A stretch of 64,000 nt of DNA from Bacillota bacterium (GCA_023439505.1 JAEXNR010000010.1:1-64000), one strand, 5' to 3'; positions 46,107 through 55,629 are shown, counted from the first letter of the stretch. Program-made: numbers and translations. Notes: a model not told the origin generated them from the sequence alone.

Positions 46107-47318
46107 TTAGCACCTCCTATAGTTCAGTAGTAAAACATTACATTCAATTAATAAAATAACAATTAAAGCATAGGAAAACCATGGTAGTGTTCCTGCAACT
46201 CCGGCAATCAGAAGCATAGTTGTTGGTACAACATATTTTCGTGGATGATGCCATAAATCGCTTTCGATTTTCCACTTCTTTAGAGGGAAGAACCATTCTA
46301 ACAATACAGAGCCTATTGCACTTTGCAGGGCAAAGTAGAGGGCAGTCAGAATCAGGATGATTGTAATGCCACCGTTTTGAATTTCCCAACTGAAAAGAAA
46401 AACTATATCTGAGATCATATTACACAAAAAGATAAACATACAATAGGGAATACAAAAGACCTTTTCCTGGCCGGGCAGAAAACGGATAGCCTGCTCTAAA
46501 GCTGGATCACAAGATAACAGAATACAAATCGGCGTATTCAGGGAAAGGAGAGCAAAGCCAATAGGCAAAACAAATGTATGTTCCATCTGTCTGAAAAACA
46601 TCGGCAATAGTATGGCAACGCCCCACATTGCAGCTGTGTTAATCAGATAATTCTTATGTACTGTCAGATAGCGGAAAAGATAGCACCATACAGAGTATCG
46701 GCGCCATTCCTTTAACACCGGATGCTTTGTGTCAGCCGGCCGGTAAAAAGAGTATGCATCTGCTTTGTTGAGGAATACCGCAGATAACAAGCTGTTTCCC
46801 ATCAACAGTAGTATAAATGCTGTTGAGTTACCAGCCAGATAGATTAGGGCAATTATACTACCGGTCCAAAAAAATCCAATCATCCGATACTTTTTCAGAG
46901 TGTAGATGCAGGCTGCCATCAATATTGAATTAATAGCACTAAGGACACCTCCAGCAATATTTAAATTGCTCCATGAAGAAACGGCAAATAGAACAGCCAT
47001 AAGCAGCGCGGTTTTGGTAATTAAGGTATAAATGCCTAATGCTCCAATATAAGAAAATATCAATTTGCGATTGATAAAAGGAAGCATCATCATGTTTTTC
47101 AAATTGTCAGCATTATCTTCCGAAGAAAGAGCCTGCCACATGACACCGGCCGTGAAAGCACTTATCATTAGATATAGAATAAAAGGTGCAATTTTCTCCT
47201 GAAAATTAGAAATATACAGTCCCCAAAACACAATAAGACTCACGATCAGATTTTTGCTTAATCTTTCATACTTTAATCCAAACAATTTTTTTGCGAAAAC
47301 CTTAAATATCATTCCCAT
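46107..47318 (-). CDS. ABC transporter membrane protein of the LytTR-linked operon
   Basis: This 403-residue integral membrane protein has about ten hydrophobic segments. It follows the ATPase gene with an overlap of 17 bases; ATG 47318 has GGGAGG 9 bases upstream. Length and layout resemble ABC-2 type exporters of the bacteriocin-immunity or unknown-peptide class. No substrate can be read. Confidence 0.8.
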   Translation of the reverse strand: MGMIFKVFAKKLFGLKYERLSKNLIVSLIVFWGLYISNFQEKIAPFILYLMISAFTAGVMWQALSSEDNADNLKNMMMLPFINRKLIFSYIGALGIYTLITKTALLMAVLFAVSSWSNLNIAGGVLSAINSILMAACIYTLKKYRMIGFFWTGSIIALIYLAGNSTAFILLLMGNSLLSAVFLNKADAYSFYRPADTKHPVLKEWRRYSVWCYLFRYLTVHKNYLINTAAMWGVAILLPMFFRQMEHTFVLPIGFALLSLNTPICILLSCDPALEQAIRFLPGQEKVFCIPYCMFIFLCNMISDIVFLFSWEIQNGGITIILILTALYFALQSAIGSVLLEWFFPLKKWKIESDLWHHPRKYVVPTTMLLIAGVAGTLPWFSYALIVILLIECNVLLLNYRRC

Positions 47319-48009
47319 AGTGCAGAGCCTCCCGAATTTGTTCAGCATTTACTTCTTTTTGTTCAAAGCTCTGCCTGATTTTACCATTATCTAATATCAG
47401 TACTCGATCACAAGTTAGCGTGATACTTTCTAAAATATGGGAAGAAAACAGGATGGTTCCATGCTCCTTATAGTCTGTAATCAATTGATATAAAAATTCA
47501 GTACTTGTAAAATCCAAGCCATTGATGGGTTCATCCAGCAAAAGCAACTCCGGTTTCAACGCAAATGCAGTAATCAGATATACTTTTTTCTTGTTACCTG
47601 TTGACAGGTCCTTCAAAAGCATATTGGCATAGTCCTCAAAGTGAAAGCCTTGAATCAACGTAGATACATCCGGCTTATCTTTTTTATAAGCCGAAAAGAC
47701 GTAAGATAAATATTCCCAAAATGTAAAGTATTGAAACGAATTATCCTCTGAAAATACTGTGTAACGGAAATTCTTAAAAATGCTATCCCGAAAGGAGGTA
47801 TTGCGCCCATATATCCATATACCATCACACTGAAAAGTACCAAGTAGACCGGATAATGTTTTTAGAAAAGTGGTTTTCCCGGCTCCATTTAAACCAATTA
47901 TCCCGACCACCTCATGTTTTTTTAAATAAAGAGAGAAGTCGGACAGAACCGGTTTCCCTGGTTGATACCAGACACACAGATTTTTCACCATGAAAAGTGG
48001 TTCATCCAT
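47302..48009 (-). CDS. ABC transporter ATP-binding protein
   Basis: The 235 residues carry Walker A GLNGAGKTT, the Q-loop region, a degenerate signature LLKDLSTGNKKKV (LSTGN in place of LSGGQ), Walker B LLLLDEP and switch histidine SSHILES. ATG 48009 is preferred because AAGGAG lies 9 bases before it, whereas the earlier in-frame start overlaps the previous gene. Energises the permease at 46107. Confidence 0.92.
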   Translation of the reverse strand: MDEPLFMVKNLCVWYQPGKPVLSDFSLYLKKHEVVGIIGLNGAGKTTFLKTLSGLLGTFQCDGIWIYGRNTSFRDSIFKNFRYTVFSEDNSFQYFTFWEYLSYVFSAYKKDKPDVSTLIQGFHFEDYANMLLKDLSTGNKKKVYLITAFALKPELLLLDEPINGLDFTSTEFLYQLITDYKEHGTILFSSHILESITLTCDRVLILDNGKIRQSFEQKEVNAEQIREALHYGNDI

Positions 48010-48010
48010 C

Positions 48011-48190
48011 TTATTTGTCTCCTTTATTCTTCTTCTCATTTTTCCACATGGAAATAGTGGAATACAGGAATATGCCCCCGATCAATAAATAGAACGCAGC
48101 AGCCATTAAAGATTTGCCGGAAATGCCGCTTATGAGTGCTGCTACCAGCCAAATCAACGTTAAAATACCACGAATATAAACATGACGCAT
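48011..48190 (-). CDS. Small two-helix membrane protein, first gene of the ABC operon
   Basis: This 59-residue protein has two hydrophobic helices (residues about 9-25 and 30-48) and a Lys-rich tail (KNEKKNKGDK). ATG 48190 has AAGGAGG 9 bases before it; an earlier in-frame ATG contains the ribosome site itself. Its stop precedes the ATPase start by one base. Small membrane proteins in this place may be transporter subunits or regulators. Confidence 0.75.
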   Translation of the reverse strand: MRHVYIRGILTLIWLVAALISGISGKSLMAAAFYLLIGGIFLYSTISMWKNEKKNKGDK

Positions 48191-48281
48191 ATTCAAATCC
48201 CTCCTTTTCATTTGTGACTAAATCATAACCCAAAGTAGTATTCAGTGCATAGATGTCCATAATCGGTAGGTTTTTGACTAC

Positions 48282-48315
48282 GAAAAACTGCAAGGCATTT
48301 TTCACCTTGCAGTTT
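48282..48315 (-). terminator. Terminator of the two-component operon
   Basis: An 11-bp perfect stem (AAACTGCAAGG / CCTTGCAGTTT), followed on the minus strand by TTTTTC. It separates the sensor/regulator genes from the ABC operon. The gap 48191-48281 must contain the ABC promoter; I cannot fix its elements. Confidence 0.8.
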
Positions 48316-48446
48316 GCTAAGTGCACCTGTTGGGTACACGTTTCTATTTGACTGAGCTTTCACAAGTCAGTTTTAAATAAACAGAGCAATGTTTCTGCCT
48401 GCATAGTTATGAGATTCTCTGTCATCCTATCTATGATATACGAATC

Positions 48447-49745
48447 TTATTTTGTTGATACACCATGATAAGACAGGGTAGCTACTGCCCGGAATATGCC
48501 TCCCTCATAGGTGGTTTTTATCATCCCGTCATATTTTTCTGCGGCTGCCTGGGCGCTTTTCAGACCCCAGCCATGTAATCTATTACCTGCTTTTGAGGTC
48601 TTAAGATTTCCGTTTTCATTTATCGGAATCTGCGTAAAATTGTTTTCTACCTTGATTACCAGCATGTGATTGATGCGTCGAATTGTAAGCCAAATCATTC
48701 TTTGACTGGGGTCCGGGATTTTTTTAGCTGCTTCCAATGCATTATCCAAGAGATTTCCCAAAATTGAACATAAGTCTGTACTACGGATATTAGTATGCCG
48801 AGGAAATTCAACCTGTACTTGTAGATGTATTTGATGAACTGCTGCGGCTGACGATTTACTGTTAATCAGAAAGTCTACTGTTTCATCACCTGTCCAAATT
48901 GTATCGGTAATTTCTTTTATCGGCTCTTGCAACTCATCCAGATATTCAATAGCTTGTGCGTAATTTTTATGTATCAGGAGATTTCTTAACGTGGCAATAT
49001 GGTTATGAAAATCATGAAATAATTTGGCATTGACCGTATAGGCGTTGCTTAATGTTGTAAAATCATGTTCTAGTAACGCTGCCTGATCTAATTTTAATCT
49101 TGCCAATTCTTTTTCTACTTCATACTGGTGATTCATATTAAATATTAATATTGACATGATGAGAACAATAGATAAAATCATCCACACATCAAGTGTATCG
49201 TCCGGAATTATAAGGATAGTCTGCTCTGATAGTGTCACTAAAGCAGTTAGACCGGTGAAAGCAAACACAGAAGCAAGACGAAAGGCCTTTTTTTCTGTCA
49301 TATCATTATCATTAGCAATGTATAATACCAACAAAATTAAAAGAAAATGGAATATCCAAATGGAAAGCTGTCCTTCAAAGTTGGTACTGTCAAGGTAGTC
49401 TGTTGAGAGGAAAAGGATACTTATACCAGCACTAATGAGAAATTGCCAAAAAGAAATGGCTGTTTCAAAAAATATACTCACAAACAAGCTCATTCGGATA
49501 TCAGTCTTTTGAAACAAATGGGTACATACTGCAATCCACATTGCCTCCAAACTAATTCGTAAAAAGTCAGTTAGACAAAACAGGGAAAGTAAAATTGTAA
49601 TTACAAGTACCCCTGCAAGGCAAATCAGGAAGCCTCTCTGATCAGGGTTTTCAGTTTTCGATAATTTATGAATAAAAAATAGGCAGATAACAACATGCAG
49701 GACACCGGTAATGAAATTAGAAACAAATAAAAAAAATACTATCAT
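48447..49745 (-). CDS. AgrC-like sensor kinase (GHKL)
   Basis: The 432 residues contain six membrane helices in the first 205, a helical dimerisation region with the phospho-acceptor in LFHDFHNHIATL, and a GHKL ATPase domain (GNLLDNALEAAKK, HGWGLKSAQAAAEKY). AgrC-type kinases sense peptides and signal to LytTR regulators. ATG 49745 overlaps the regulator stop by 4 bases (ATGA), with GGGGGA 7 bases upstream. Pairs with the gene at 49742. Confidence 0.92.
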   Translation of the reverse strand: MIVFFLFVSNFITGVLHVVICLFFIHKLSKTENPDQRGFLICLAGVLVITILLSLFCLTDFLRISLEAMWIAVCTHLFQKTDIRMSLFVSIFFETAISFWQFLISAGISILFLSTDYLDSTNFEGQLSIWIFHFLLILLVLYIANDNDMTEKKAFRLASVFAFTGLTALVTLSEQTILIIPDDTLDVWMILSIVLIMSILIFNMNHQYEVEKELARLKLDQAALLEHDFTTLSNAYTVNAKLFHDFHNHIATLRNLLIHKNYAQAIEYLDELQEPIKEITDTIWTGDETVDFLINSKSSAAAVHQIHLQVQVEFPRHTNIRSTDLCSILGNLLDNALEAAKKIPDPSQRMIWLTIRRINHMLVIKVENNFTQIPINENGNLKTSKAGNRLHGWGLKSAQAAAEKYDGMIKTTYEGGIFRAVATLSYHGVSTK

Positions 49746-50461
49746 ATGTGCATCCCCCAATAAATGTTAATTTGTTCTTTTACATTCTGTAAGTGAGATC
49801 GGCTGATTGGGAGAGCAATCCCGTTTTTCAATACAACCATGCTATCCTTGACTTTCATAATATGTATGATGTTGACTATATAACCGCGGTCTATAAAGAT
49901 AAAATATTCCGACGCTAACTCTTCAAAAATCCGCTGCAAACTTTTCCGCACTCTTGATACTCCGTAGGTAGTTACAAGACTGGAATTTTTTCCATCACGC
50001 TCAATATAGTAAATCTCCTTGAACGGTATTTTTTCAAGTCTGTGATTGGTCTGGATGGTATAATTTCTGCCATCCTCAAGTTCTATCAATTTCATAGCAT
50101 CATGAATCGCTGCAGGCAGTCGTTTTTCTATATCATCTTTTGGAATATATCTGAAAATGGAAAGTTCAAATGCATCTATGGCATATTCAACATGAGAGGT
50201 TATAAATATGATTTTTATATCAGGCAGGTAAGGCTTTATTTTCTCAGCTATCTCCATTCCTGTAACTTCCGGCATTTCAATATCCAGCAATAACAAATCA
50301 TAGAAAAACCCATCTTCTATAATGTCATACAGTAAGTTTTGACCATGTGTATAGGTTGTAATGGTGAATACACTTCTGCATGATCTCAAGACATTTTGAG
50401 TTACTTCTTTTTGAAACATAACAATTTCTTTATCATCATCGCATATTGCTGCTCGAATCAT
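49742..50461 (-). CDS. LytTR-family response regulator
   Basis: The 239 residues comprise a receiver domain (1-120, phosphorylated Asp in LLLLDIEMPEVTG, Lys in FRYIPKDD) and a C-terminal LytTR DNA-binding domain (about 135-235: IYYIERDGKNSSLVTTYG, FIFIDRGYIVNIIHIMKVKD). It likely controls the ABC operon at 45885-48190. ATG 50461 is chosen since GAGGTG lies 6 bases before it. Confidence 0.93.
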   Translation of the reverse strand: MIRAAICDDDKEIVMFQKEVTQNVLRSCRSVFTITTYTHGQNLLYDIIEDGFFYDLLLLDIEMPEVTGMEIAEKIKPYLPDIKIIFITSHVEYAIDAFELSIFRYIPKDDIEKRLPAAIHDAMKLIELEDGRNYTIQTNHRLEKIPFKEIYYIERDGKNSSLVTTYGVSRVRKSLQRIFEELASEYFIFIDRGYIVNIIHIMKVKDSMVVLKNGIALPISRSHLQNVKEQINIYWGMHI

Positions 50462-50750
50462 CATTATCACCTCGTTTTTTATATCCTTAAATCAGTAATA
50501 TTGAAAAGGTACCTCTAAGTTATATTATAATTTCTCTGCTTGAATATTACAAGGGTAGTCAACTTAGTCAGCTGTAAGCCTTTTTATCGACCCAATAGAG
50601 TGGCTTTCATTAACTTATTATTTTAAGAGCTAAATTTAATGATATATCATGCATGAGAAGTGCAGTTTTCCGTTATTTTTATATCCTTTATAAATATTTA
50701 AGAATAAATTAGTATTAATTAATTGACTAATCTGTGGTTAAAGATAGAAT
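50462..50750 (+). promoter_or_regulatory. Intergenic region with chemoreceptor promoter
   Basis: No gene is seen in this AT-rich divergent region. TTGACT (50723-50728), 16 bases, TAGAAT (50745-50750) forms a promoter 33 bases before the chemoreceptor start. Confidence 0.6.
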
Positions 50751-50782
50751 TGAAATATGCATTTTCAAATGAGAGGAAAAGA

Positions 50783-52123
50783 ATGATGAGGATGAAAACA
50801 AAAGAAGTATTATTAAATACAACCATGTATTCGATAAAATTTAAATTAATAATTGCCGTTGTGATTGTACAAGCTTTTAGTTCATATATTGGACAAGGTG
50901 TAAATTATATCATAGCAAATAGCAAGGTTGCATTGGAGAAAATAGGTGTGAATGCTATCATATTTGATGGCCAAATAGGTCTGATGTTGTCTGCTATTTT
51001 AAGCATAACCATAAGTGTATTTATTATCGTATTTTTATATGATAGACTGGTTTTAAAAAGATTAAAAAAGGTAATGGATTTTACACAAAAGATCGGGAAT
51101 GGAGATATGTCGGGGAAGCTTGATTTTAAGGGTAATGATGAAATAAGCAGACTTGGAAAGTCCTTGGATAAGGCAAAAGATAATATCACATTACTGCTAT
51201 TGGACATCGTAGATATTTCTAAACTGATTAATACTTCAAGTCATGAATTATTAAAGGATACAGAAAAATCATATTCGAGTATAAACTCCATCAATACAAC
51301 CTCGTCAATGCTTTCAGAAGATGCAGCCAGCTTAATGGATACATCGCAAAGAGCTAATTTATCGATTGATCATATAGTAAAAGTAACAGACGCGCTTTCG
51401 GTCAGTATCAAGACTTGTTTGAACTCTTCGATAGAAATGGAAAAAAGATCCTCCGAGATGAAAGAAAAAGTCACATTATCACTTGAAAATGCAAATAAAA
51501 CGTATTTTGAAAAGCAGGAAAATATTCTTCAAGCAATTGAAGATGGAAAAATCGTAGAAGAAATAATAATAATATCAAATACTATAAAAGCCATTGCCTC
51601 TCAAACAAATCTTCTCGCATTAAATGCATCTATAGAAGCCGCAAGGGCAGGAGAACAAGGAAAAGGGTTTGCAGTGGTAGCAGAGGAAGTGAAAAAGTTG
51701 GCTGAAGAATCAACAAAGACAATTTCAAGTGTCGACAATATTGTAAATAAGGTGAGTGAAGTATTTGAGCATCTATCCTTGAGTTCTCAGGATATATTGG
51801 AATATATAGATAATAATGTTAAATCGGATTATAAATTATTATTACAGTCTGGTGATCAGTATCAAAATGATGCAAGATTAATTAATAATATAGCGTCTGA
51901 TATAACCGCTTCTTCAAAACATATGAATTCCTCTATTGAAGAAATTAATAGTCTCATAAATAACGTAGTTGATATATCGGGTGAAACTTCCAAATCTACA
52001 GAAAATATAAATAACAGTTTATCCAATATCAAATTGACTTTAAATGAAACCAATAAATCAATGAACGGACAAGTTATAATTGCCAATCGATTAGAAAAGT
52101 TAGTTGAGAAATTTGTTTTATAG
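50783..52123 (+). CDS. Methyl-accepting chemotaxis protein with a minimal sensor
   Basis: The 446 residues have two membrane helices (about 18-36 and 70-94) enclosing only about 33 extracellular residues, then a HAMP domain (DRLVLKRLKKVMDFTQKIGNGDM in part) and a coiled-coil signalling domain. The conserved hairpin tip is IASQTNLLALNASIEAARAGE. With almost no periplasmic domain it must sense membrane state or a cytoplasmic cue. ATG 50783 has GAGAGG 6 bases upstream; a longer frame from 50723 would start inside the promoter. Confidence 0.88.
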   Translation: MMRMKTKEVLLNTTMYSIKFKLIIAVVIVQAFSSYIGQGVNYIIANSKVALEKIGVNAIIFDGQIGLMLSAILSITISVFIIVFLYDRLVLKRLKKVMDFTQKIGNGDMSGKLDFKGNDEISRLGKSLDKAKDNITLLLLDIVDISKLINTSSHELLKDTEKSYSSINSINTTSSMLSEDAASLMDTSQRANLSIDHIVKVTDALSVSIKTCLNSSIEMEKRSSEMKEKVTLSLENANKTYFEKQENILQAIEDGKIVEEIIIISNTIKAIASQTNLLALNASIEAARAGEQGKGFAVVAEEVKKLAEESTKTISSVDNIVNKVSEVFEHLSLSSQDILEYIDNNVKSDYKLLLQSGDQYQNDARLINNIASDITASSKHMNSSIEEINSLINNVVDISGETSKSTENINNSLSNIKLTLNETNKSMNGQVIIANRLEKLVEKFVL

Positions 52124-52236
52124 GCTATGTCAAAGATATAAGGATAATCATATTCAAAACAGGTACCGAGTACAGGGTGTGTTGGTGTTTTTTTGTTTTC
52201 CCATCGGTTTGTAATATCCATTCACTTGAAGCATCC

Positions 52237-52432
52237 GACGAATTTTTTTCTGACAGGATGAACAAAGCCATCACTTATGCCGTTAATCAGGAGGAACACT
52301 TAAGGCGTTTTCTTGCGAATGGAAATATATTCATTGACAATGGTCATGTGGAAAGAGTGATACGAAGCTACTCTGTTGGAAGATCCAACTGGCTTTTTGC
52401 AGATACCGCTTTTGGTGCCGAAGTAAATGCCC
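52237..52432 (+). pseudogene. IS66-family transposase C-terminal remnant
   Basis: The frame reads MNKAITYAVNQEEHLRRFL, then IDNGHVERVIRSYSVGRSNW and LFADTAFGAEVNA, matching the end of IS66 TnpC (its usual IxNNxAExAIRPxxVGRKNWLF). Only about 65 residues remain, with no inverted repeats or tnpA/tnpB. Confidence 0.8.
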
Positions 52433-52438
52433 TCAATG

Positions 52439-52627
52439 ATTATGACCTATGCAGTCCCAATTAGAAATAATGATCAAATTGTTGGGGTTCTAGTTGCATA
52501 TGCCAACGGCAATGCACTCAGTGAATTATGTAAGGACATTCAAATTGGTGAAGGTGGAGATGCCTTCATGATCAATAGCTCAGGCATTACTATCGCCAAT
52601 CGTAATCAGGATGCAAGAATGATATAA
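52439..52627 (+). pseudogene. Remnant of a chemoreceptor Cache domain
   Basis: TYAVPIRNNDQIVGVLVAYA, then LCKDIQIGEGGDAFMINSSG and ITIANRNQDA match the C-terminal part of a dCache sensor of methyl-accepting proteins. It stops at 52627 without a membrane helix or signalling domain and has no start of its own. Confidence 0.7.
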
Positions 52628-52724
52628 TTGATAAAAGTGTTTGCCGAAGAAAAATTTTATGTAAAAATGTTGCAGCTGATAGTCACTATCAATTACATAA
52701 ATTCTAAAAAATTTCTTGCTTTAT

Positions 52725-52750
52725 GCAACCGCTTTTGTTTAATTCAGTAC
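52725..52750 (+). promoter_or_regulatory. Possible ECF-type promoter of the sigma factor gene
   Basis: GCAACC (52725-52730) followed 16 bases later by GTAC (52747-52750) resembles the -35 AAC motif and -10 of ECF promoters, fitting autoregulation. No sigma-A promoter is obvious. Confidence 0.35.
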
Positions 52751-52774
52751 TTACTTTATAAAGGAGGAAGTATC

Positions 52775-53341
52775 ATGGAAGATAATGAAATCATTGAATT
52801 GTATTGGAATAGGTCGGAACAAGCTATTTTACAAACAAAATATAAATATGATAATTTATGTATGAAAATTTCATTGAATATTTTACATAGCATACAGGAT
52901 TCCGAGGAATGTATAAATGATTCCTATCTCGGGATATGGAATGCTATACCAACGGCACGTCCTACATATTTTTCTGCTTTTCTGTGTAAAATTGTACGAA
53001 ATCTTTCTTTTAAAAAATTAGATTTTAATCTTGCACGAAAGAGAAATTCAGATGCGATAGAAGTATTTGACGAGCTGGAAGATGTACTGATTAAAAACGT
53101 CGATTTATCTGAAAACCTCGAGGCAGAGGAACTTGCAGAAACTATTAACGAATTTCTAAGACATCTATCTGCTGATAAAAGGAATGTTTTCATCCGACGA
53201 TATTTTTTCTTTAATACAATTACAGAAATATCCGATATGTTTGGATATAGCAAGAGCAAAGTGAAAGCAATCCTATCAAGAGATGGGAAACACTTATGCC
53301 ATTTTCTGCAGGAAAGAGGCTATGGAAATGAATATAAATAA
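52775..53341 (+). CDS. ECF-type sigma-70 family factor
   Basis: The 188 residues have region 2 (about 20-80: DSEECINDSYLGIWNAIPT, PTYFSAFLCKIVRNLSFKKL) and region 4 (about 125-180: LSADKRNVFIRRYFFFNTITE, FGYSKSKVKAILSR). ATG 52775 is behind AAAGGAGGAAG. It overlaps the next gene by 14 bases; that gene encodes its probable membrane-bound regulator. Confidence 0.9.
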   Translation: MEDNEIIELYWNRSEQAILQTKYKYDNLCMKISLNILHSIQDSEECINDSYLGIWNAIPTARPTYFSAFLCKIVRNLSFKKLDFNLARKRNSDAIEVFDELEDVLIKNVDLSENLEAEELAETINEFLRHLSADKRNVFIRRYFFFNTITEISDMFGYSKSKVKAILSRDGKHLCHFLQERGYGNEYK

Positions 53342-54767
53342 TTTATGGGAAGCCATCGGAATGATTGACGACAAGCTTCTGAATGATGCGATTGATATAA
53401 AGAAGAGATCGAGATACAGCGTTCATCATTGGTGGTTCGGTGTCACAGCAGCCATAATAATAGTAATTATATCTTTTTCGACTGCTTATACTGTTAGTGC
53501 TCAGTTTCGAGAATGGGTAATCTCTTTGTTTCAGATTAAAGAAACAGAAATAGTCCCCAGCTCTGAGAAGAGTGAGAACAAGATACCGGAATCATCAGAC
53601 CGTACGAATTCTTTTCCTGAAAAAGAAAATATTTCGTTATATGCAGCAGATACCATAGAAGATGTTTTTGATGTTCAATATTTGAAGTCAACTAATTTTA
53701 TGAGTACAATTGGTCCGGTATATACGTATTCGGATGCTTCGGGATCCACCAAGTATTATGTTGCAGAAAATAGTAAATTTGTTCCTGTAGAAACGGATAT
53801 AATTAAAAGTAAAGTAAAATTACTGGGAATAACAGGAATGATCGATTATACGCGGATTAATTATAATGGAAATCTTCTATTGCAGCAAAATGGAGACACC
53901 CGCTTTATGTTAGCTGATGGGAATGATGCCGTTTTTTTGTTGGGGGTATCGGGTAGCAGTGAAGTATGGCTGACATTATATAAAAATCCGCAATCGGATA
54001 AATGGGCATATCCGGCTAAATATAATTTGGAAACTGGCAAGGTAAGTGACATTTTAAAAGGAATAAGTGTGGATGGAATAGAACTTAAAAAATATCCAGT
54101 ACTTCGCAATTGGAATAATATTGGAGAAGGTGTATTTGTTGTATCACTGGGAAAGACACTAGAAAGCGCAGAGGCATATATGATAGACATAAATAAAAAA
54201 ATATCAGTTTCTCTTTCTAAACTTACGGGTCTTCCCATGGTATCATCTGCTAAGGTGGTGGATGGTAAAATCATGCTGTTTGAGCCTCTTTCAAATGATA
54301 AATTTAATTACTATTGTTATGATTATTCCATGAATACGGTTACCGAAATCTTTAAGAATGCAGCATACTGGAGTTCGGTAGAGCCAGGAGATAATTGTCT
54401 CCGAGTTGAATTCTCAGGTGGCCGATATGATTTCATTGAAGAAAAAGGTAATATTTATCTGACTGATGAATTTTCCGGAACAAGGATTACTGTGGAAGGA
54501 ATCACAGAAGAGTTGGCAGAAAATCTTATCATAAATTCTGATAACAACAAAATTCTTGTATCTTCTTTTGGAAATAATGTGATAAAGCAGTTTGGGATTA
54601 TTGATATTAAAGCAGGGAGGTTTTATTTAATGAGCAGGAAAAATCAAGACGATGTTATTGAAAAATCAATAGCTTGGTATGATGATAATCATATTATCAT
54701 AGAAGCAGAAAATAATACGTCTACTGAAAGCTATGTATATCTTTATTCGCTAATAGAAAAAAGGTAG
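53328..54767 (+). CDS. Membrane-anchored anti-sigma-like protein with large extracytoplasmic domain
   Basis: The 479 residues have a short cytoplasmic N-terminus (NLWEAIGMIDDKLLNDAID, resembling the sigma-binding stretch of clostridial anti-sigma factors), one membrane helix (about 32-53) and a 420-residue outside part rich in beta strands that may form a propeller (repeats such as GNLLLQQNGDTRFMLADGND and YMIDINKKISVSLSKLTG). ATG 53328 has GAGG 8 bases before it. Coupled by overlap to the sigma gene, it probably holds the factor until an envelope signal is met. Confidence 0.8.
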   Translation: MNINNLWEAIGMIDDKLLNDAIDIKKRSRYSVHHWWFGVTAAIIIVIISFSTAYTVSAQFREWVISLFQIKETEIVPSSEKSENKIPESSDRTNSFPEKENISLYAADTIEDVFDVQYLKSTNFMSTIGPVYTYSDASGSTKYYVAENSKFVPVETDIIKSKVKLLGITGMIDYTRINYNGNLLLQQNGDTRFMLADGNDAVFLLGVSGSSEVWLTLYKNPQSDKWAYPAKYNLETGKVSDILKGISVDGIELKKYPVLRNWNNIGEGVFVVSLGKTLESAEAYMIDINKKISVSLSKLTGLPMVSSAKVVDGKIMLFEPLSNDKFNYYCYDYSMNTVTEIFKNAAYWSSVEPGDNCLRVEFSGGRYDFIEEKGNIYLTDEFSGTRITVEGITEELAENLIINSDNNKILVSSFGNNVIKQFGIIDIKAGRFYLMSRKNQDDVIEKSIAWYDDNHIIIEAENNTSTESYVYLYSLIEKR

Positions 54768-55416
54768 TGTGTTTGTGTATGATTTTATAATTAACTAATA
54801 GCCGATTCCCTATTCATTTCCAATGAAAAAATACTTAAGGCTCTCCCCTAGAAGGCTTATGAACAGGGTGCTTCAGCACAAAAAGGTGAGGATGGGCAGT
54901 TGAGACTAGTTGAGACTTCATAATTCTCCGTCATGTGTTATAGGGCGTTTTAAGAGGAGATACATGGAAATCTCAAATTCATTTTAAGTCGTCATATGAT
55001 ATCTAAGTTGTGTATAAATCTGCATACAGAAGAGGGAAAAGCTGAGAAGAAATAAAGAGTAAAAGCGGTGATAGGCTTTTGCTAAAAGGGGAGGTTTGAA
55101 AATAATAAGAATCAGATGTTGAGACGCGTGGTCTCTGTAATACAGAGGAAGTCCAGCATAAGCAAAACCACCATATGTAAATTTCCAGTCCATGGAAATA
55201 CTCGCGAATATTAGTTAAATATTATATAATTATTTAAAAATAAAAAATTAGCTATCTTCTTCCATGACAAGTTGTAGGATAGCTATTCTCACTGGTTGAG
55301 TTAATCAACCGACCTTCTATTTTATAAATCCATTGGCTAAGATAATGCAAGCAGAAGGAGTTAATCTGAGGTTACCGTATCGATAAAGCGAACTGGTACC
55401 TTACCATATTAACAAA
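54768..55416. repeat. Long intergenic stretch with diverged repeat copies (A and F)
   Basis: No supported gene in 649 bases. 54880-55025 matches the right half of the dispersed repeat (AAAAAGGTGAGG ... CATATGATATCTAAGTTG). 55065-55176 holds two pieces of another copy (TTTTGCTAAAAGGGGAGG and GTCCAGCATAAGCAAAACC) in altered order or with deletions. Confidence 0.6.
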
Positions 55417-55629
55417 CTATTTTTTATTATACGTAAGTAACCCAATCAATATTAATATAAAACCGATGTATAACCCAGAAGAAAACAAAATCATATAAGA
55501 AAGTACGCTTTTATATATAGCACAGGTTATATAAAATGTTCCGCCAAAAAGCATTAATGCGAAGCCAAATATTATTATTTTTAAACTTTTATTCATATTA
55601 ATATGAGAATATTCCGGATGTAAATCCAT
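55417..55629 (-). CDS. Small two-helix membrane protein
   Basis: This 70-residue product begins MDLHPEYSHINMNKSLK and has two hydrophobic helices (about 15-35 and 42-65) ending TYNKK. No family recognised. The ribosome site is weak (GGACAGG); an upstream TTG at 55668 is possible. A consensus-like promoter lies at 55841-55869 on the same strand. Confidence 0.5.
   Translation of the reverse strand: MDLHPEYSHINMNKSLKIIIFGFALMLFGGTFYITCAIYKSVLSYMILFSSGLYIGFILILIGLLTYNKK

Noticed and set aside
49156..50293. Plus-strand frames of about 80 codons opposite the LytTR system
   Set aside because: Antisense shadows of well-supported kinase and regulator genes.
52439..52627. Stand-alone small Cache sensor protein
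   Set aside because: No ribosome site, no membrane segment and direct junction with an IS66 fragment make a remnant more likely.
54984..55193. Minus-strand open frame of 69 codons
   Set aside because: It falls wholly within diverged repeat copies; its similarity to other short frames comes from the DNA repeat.
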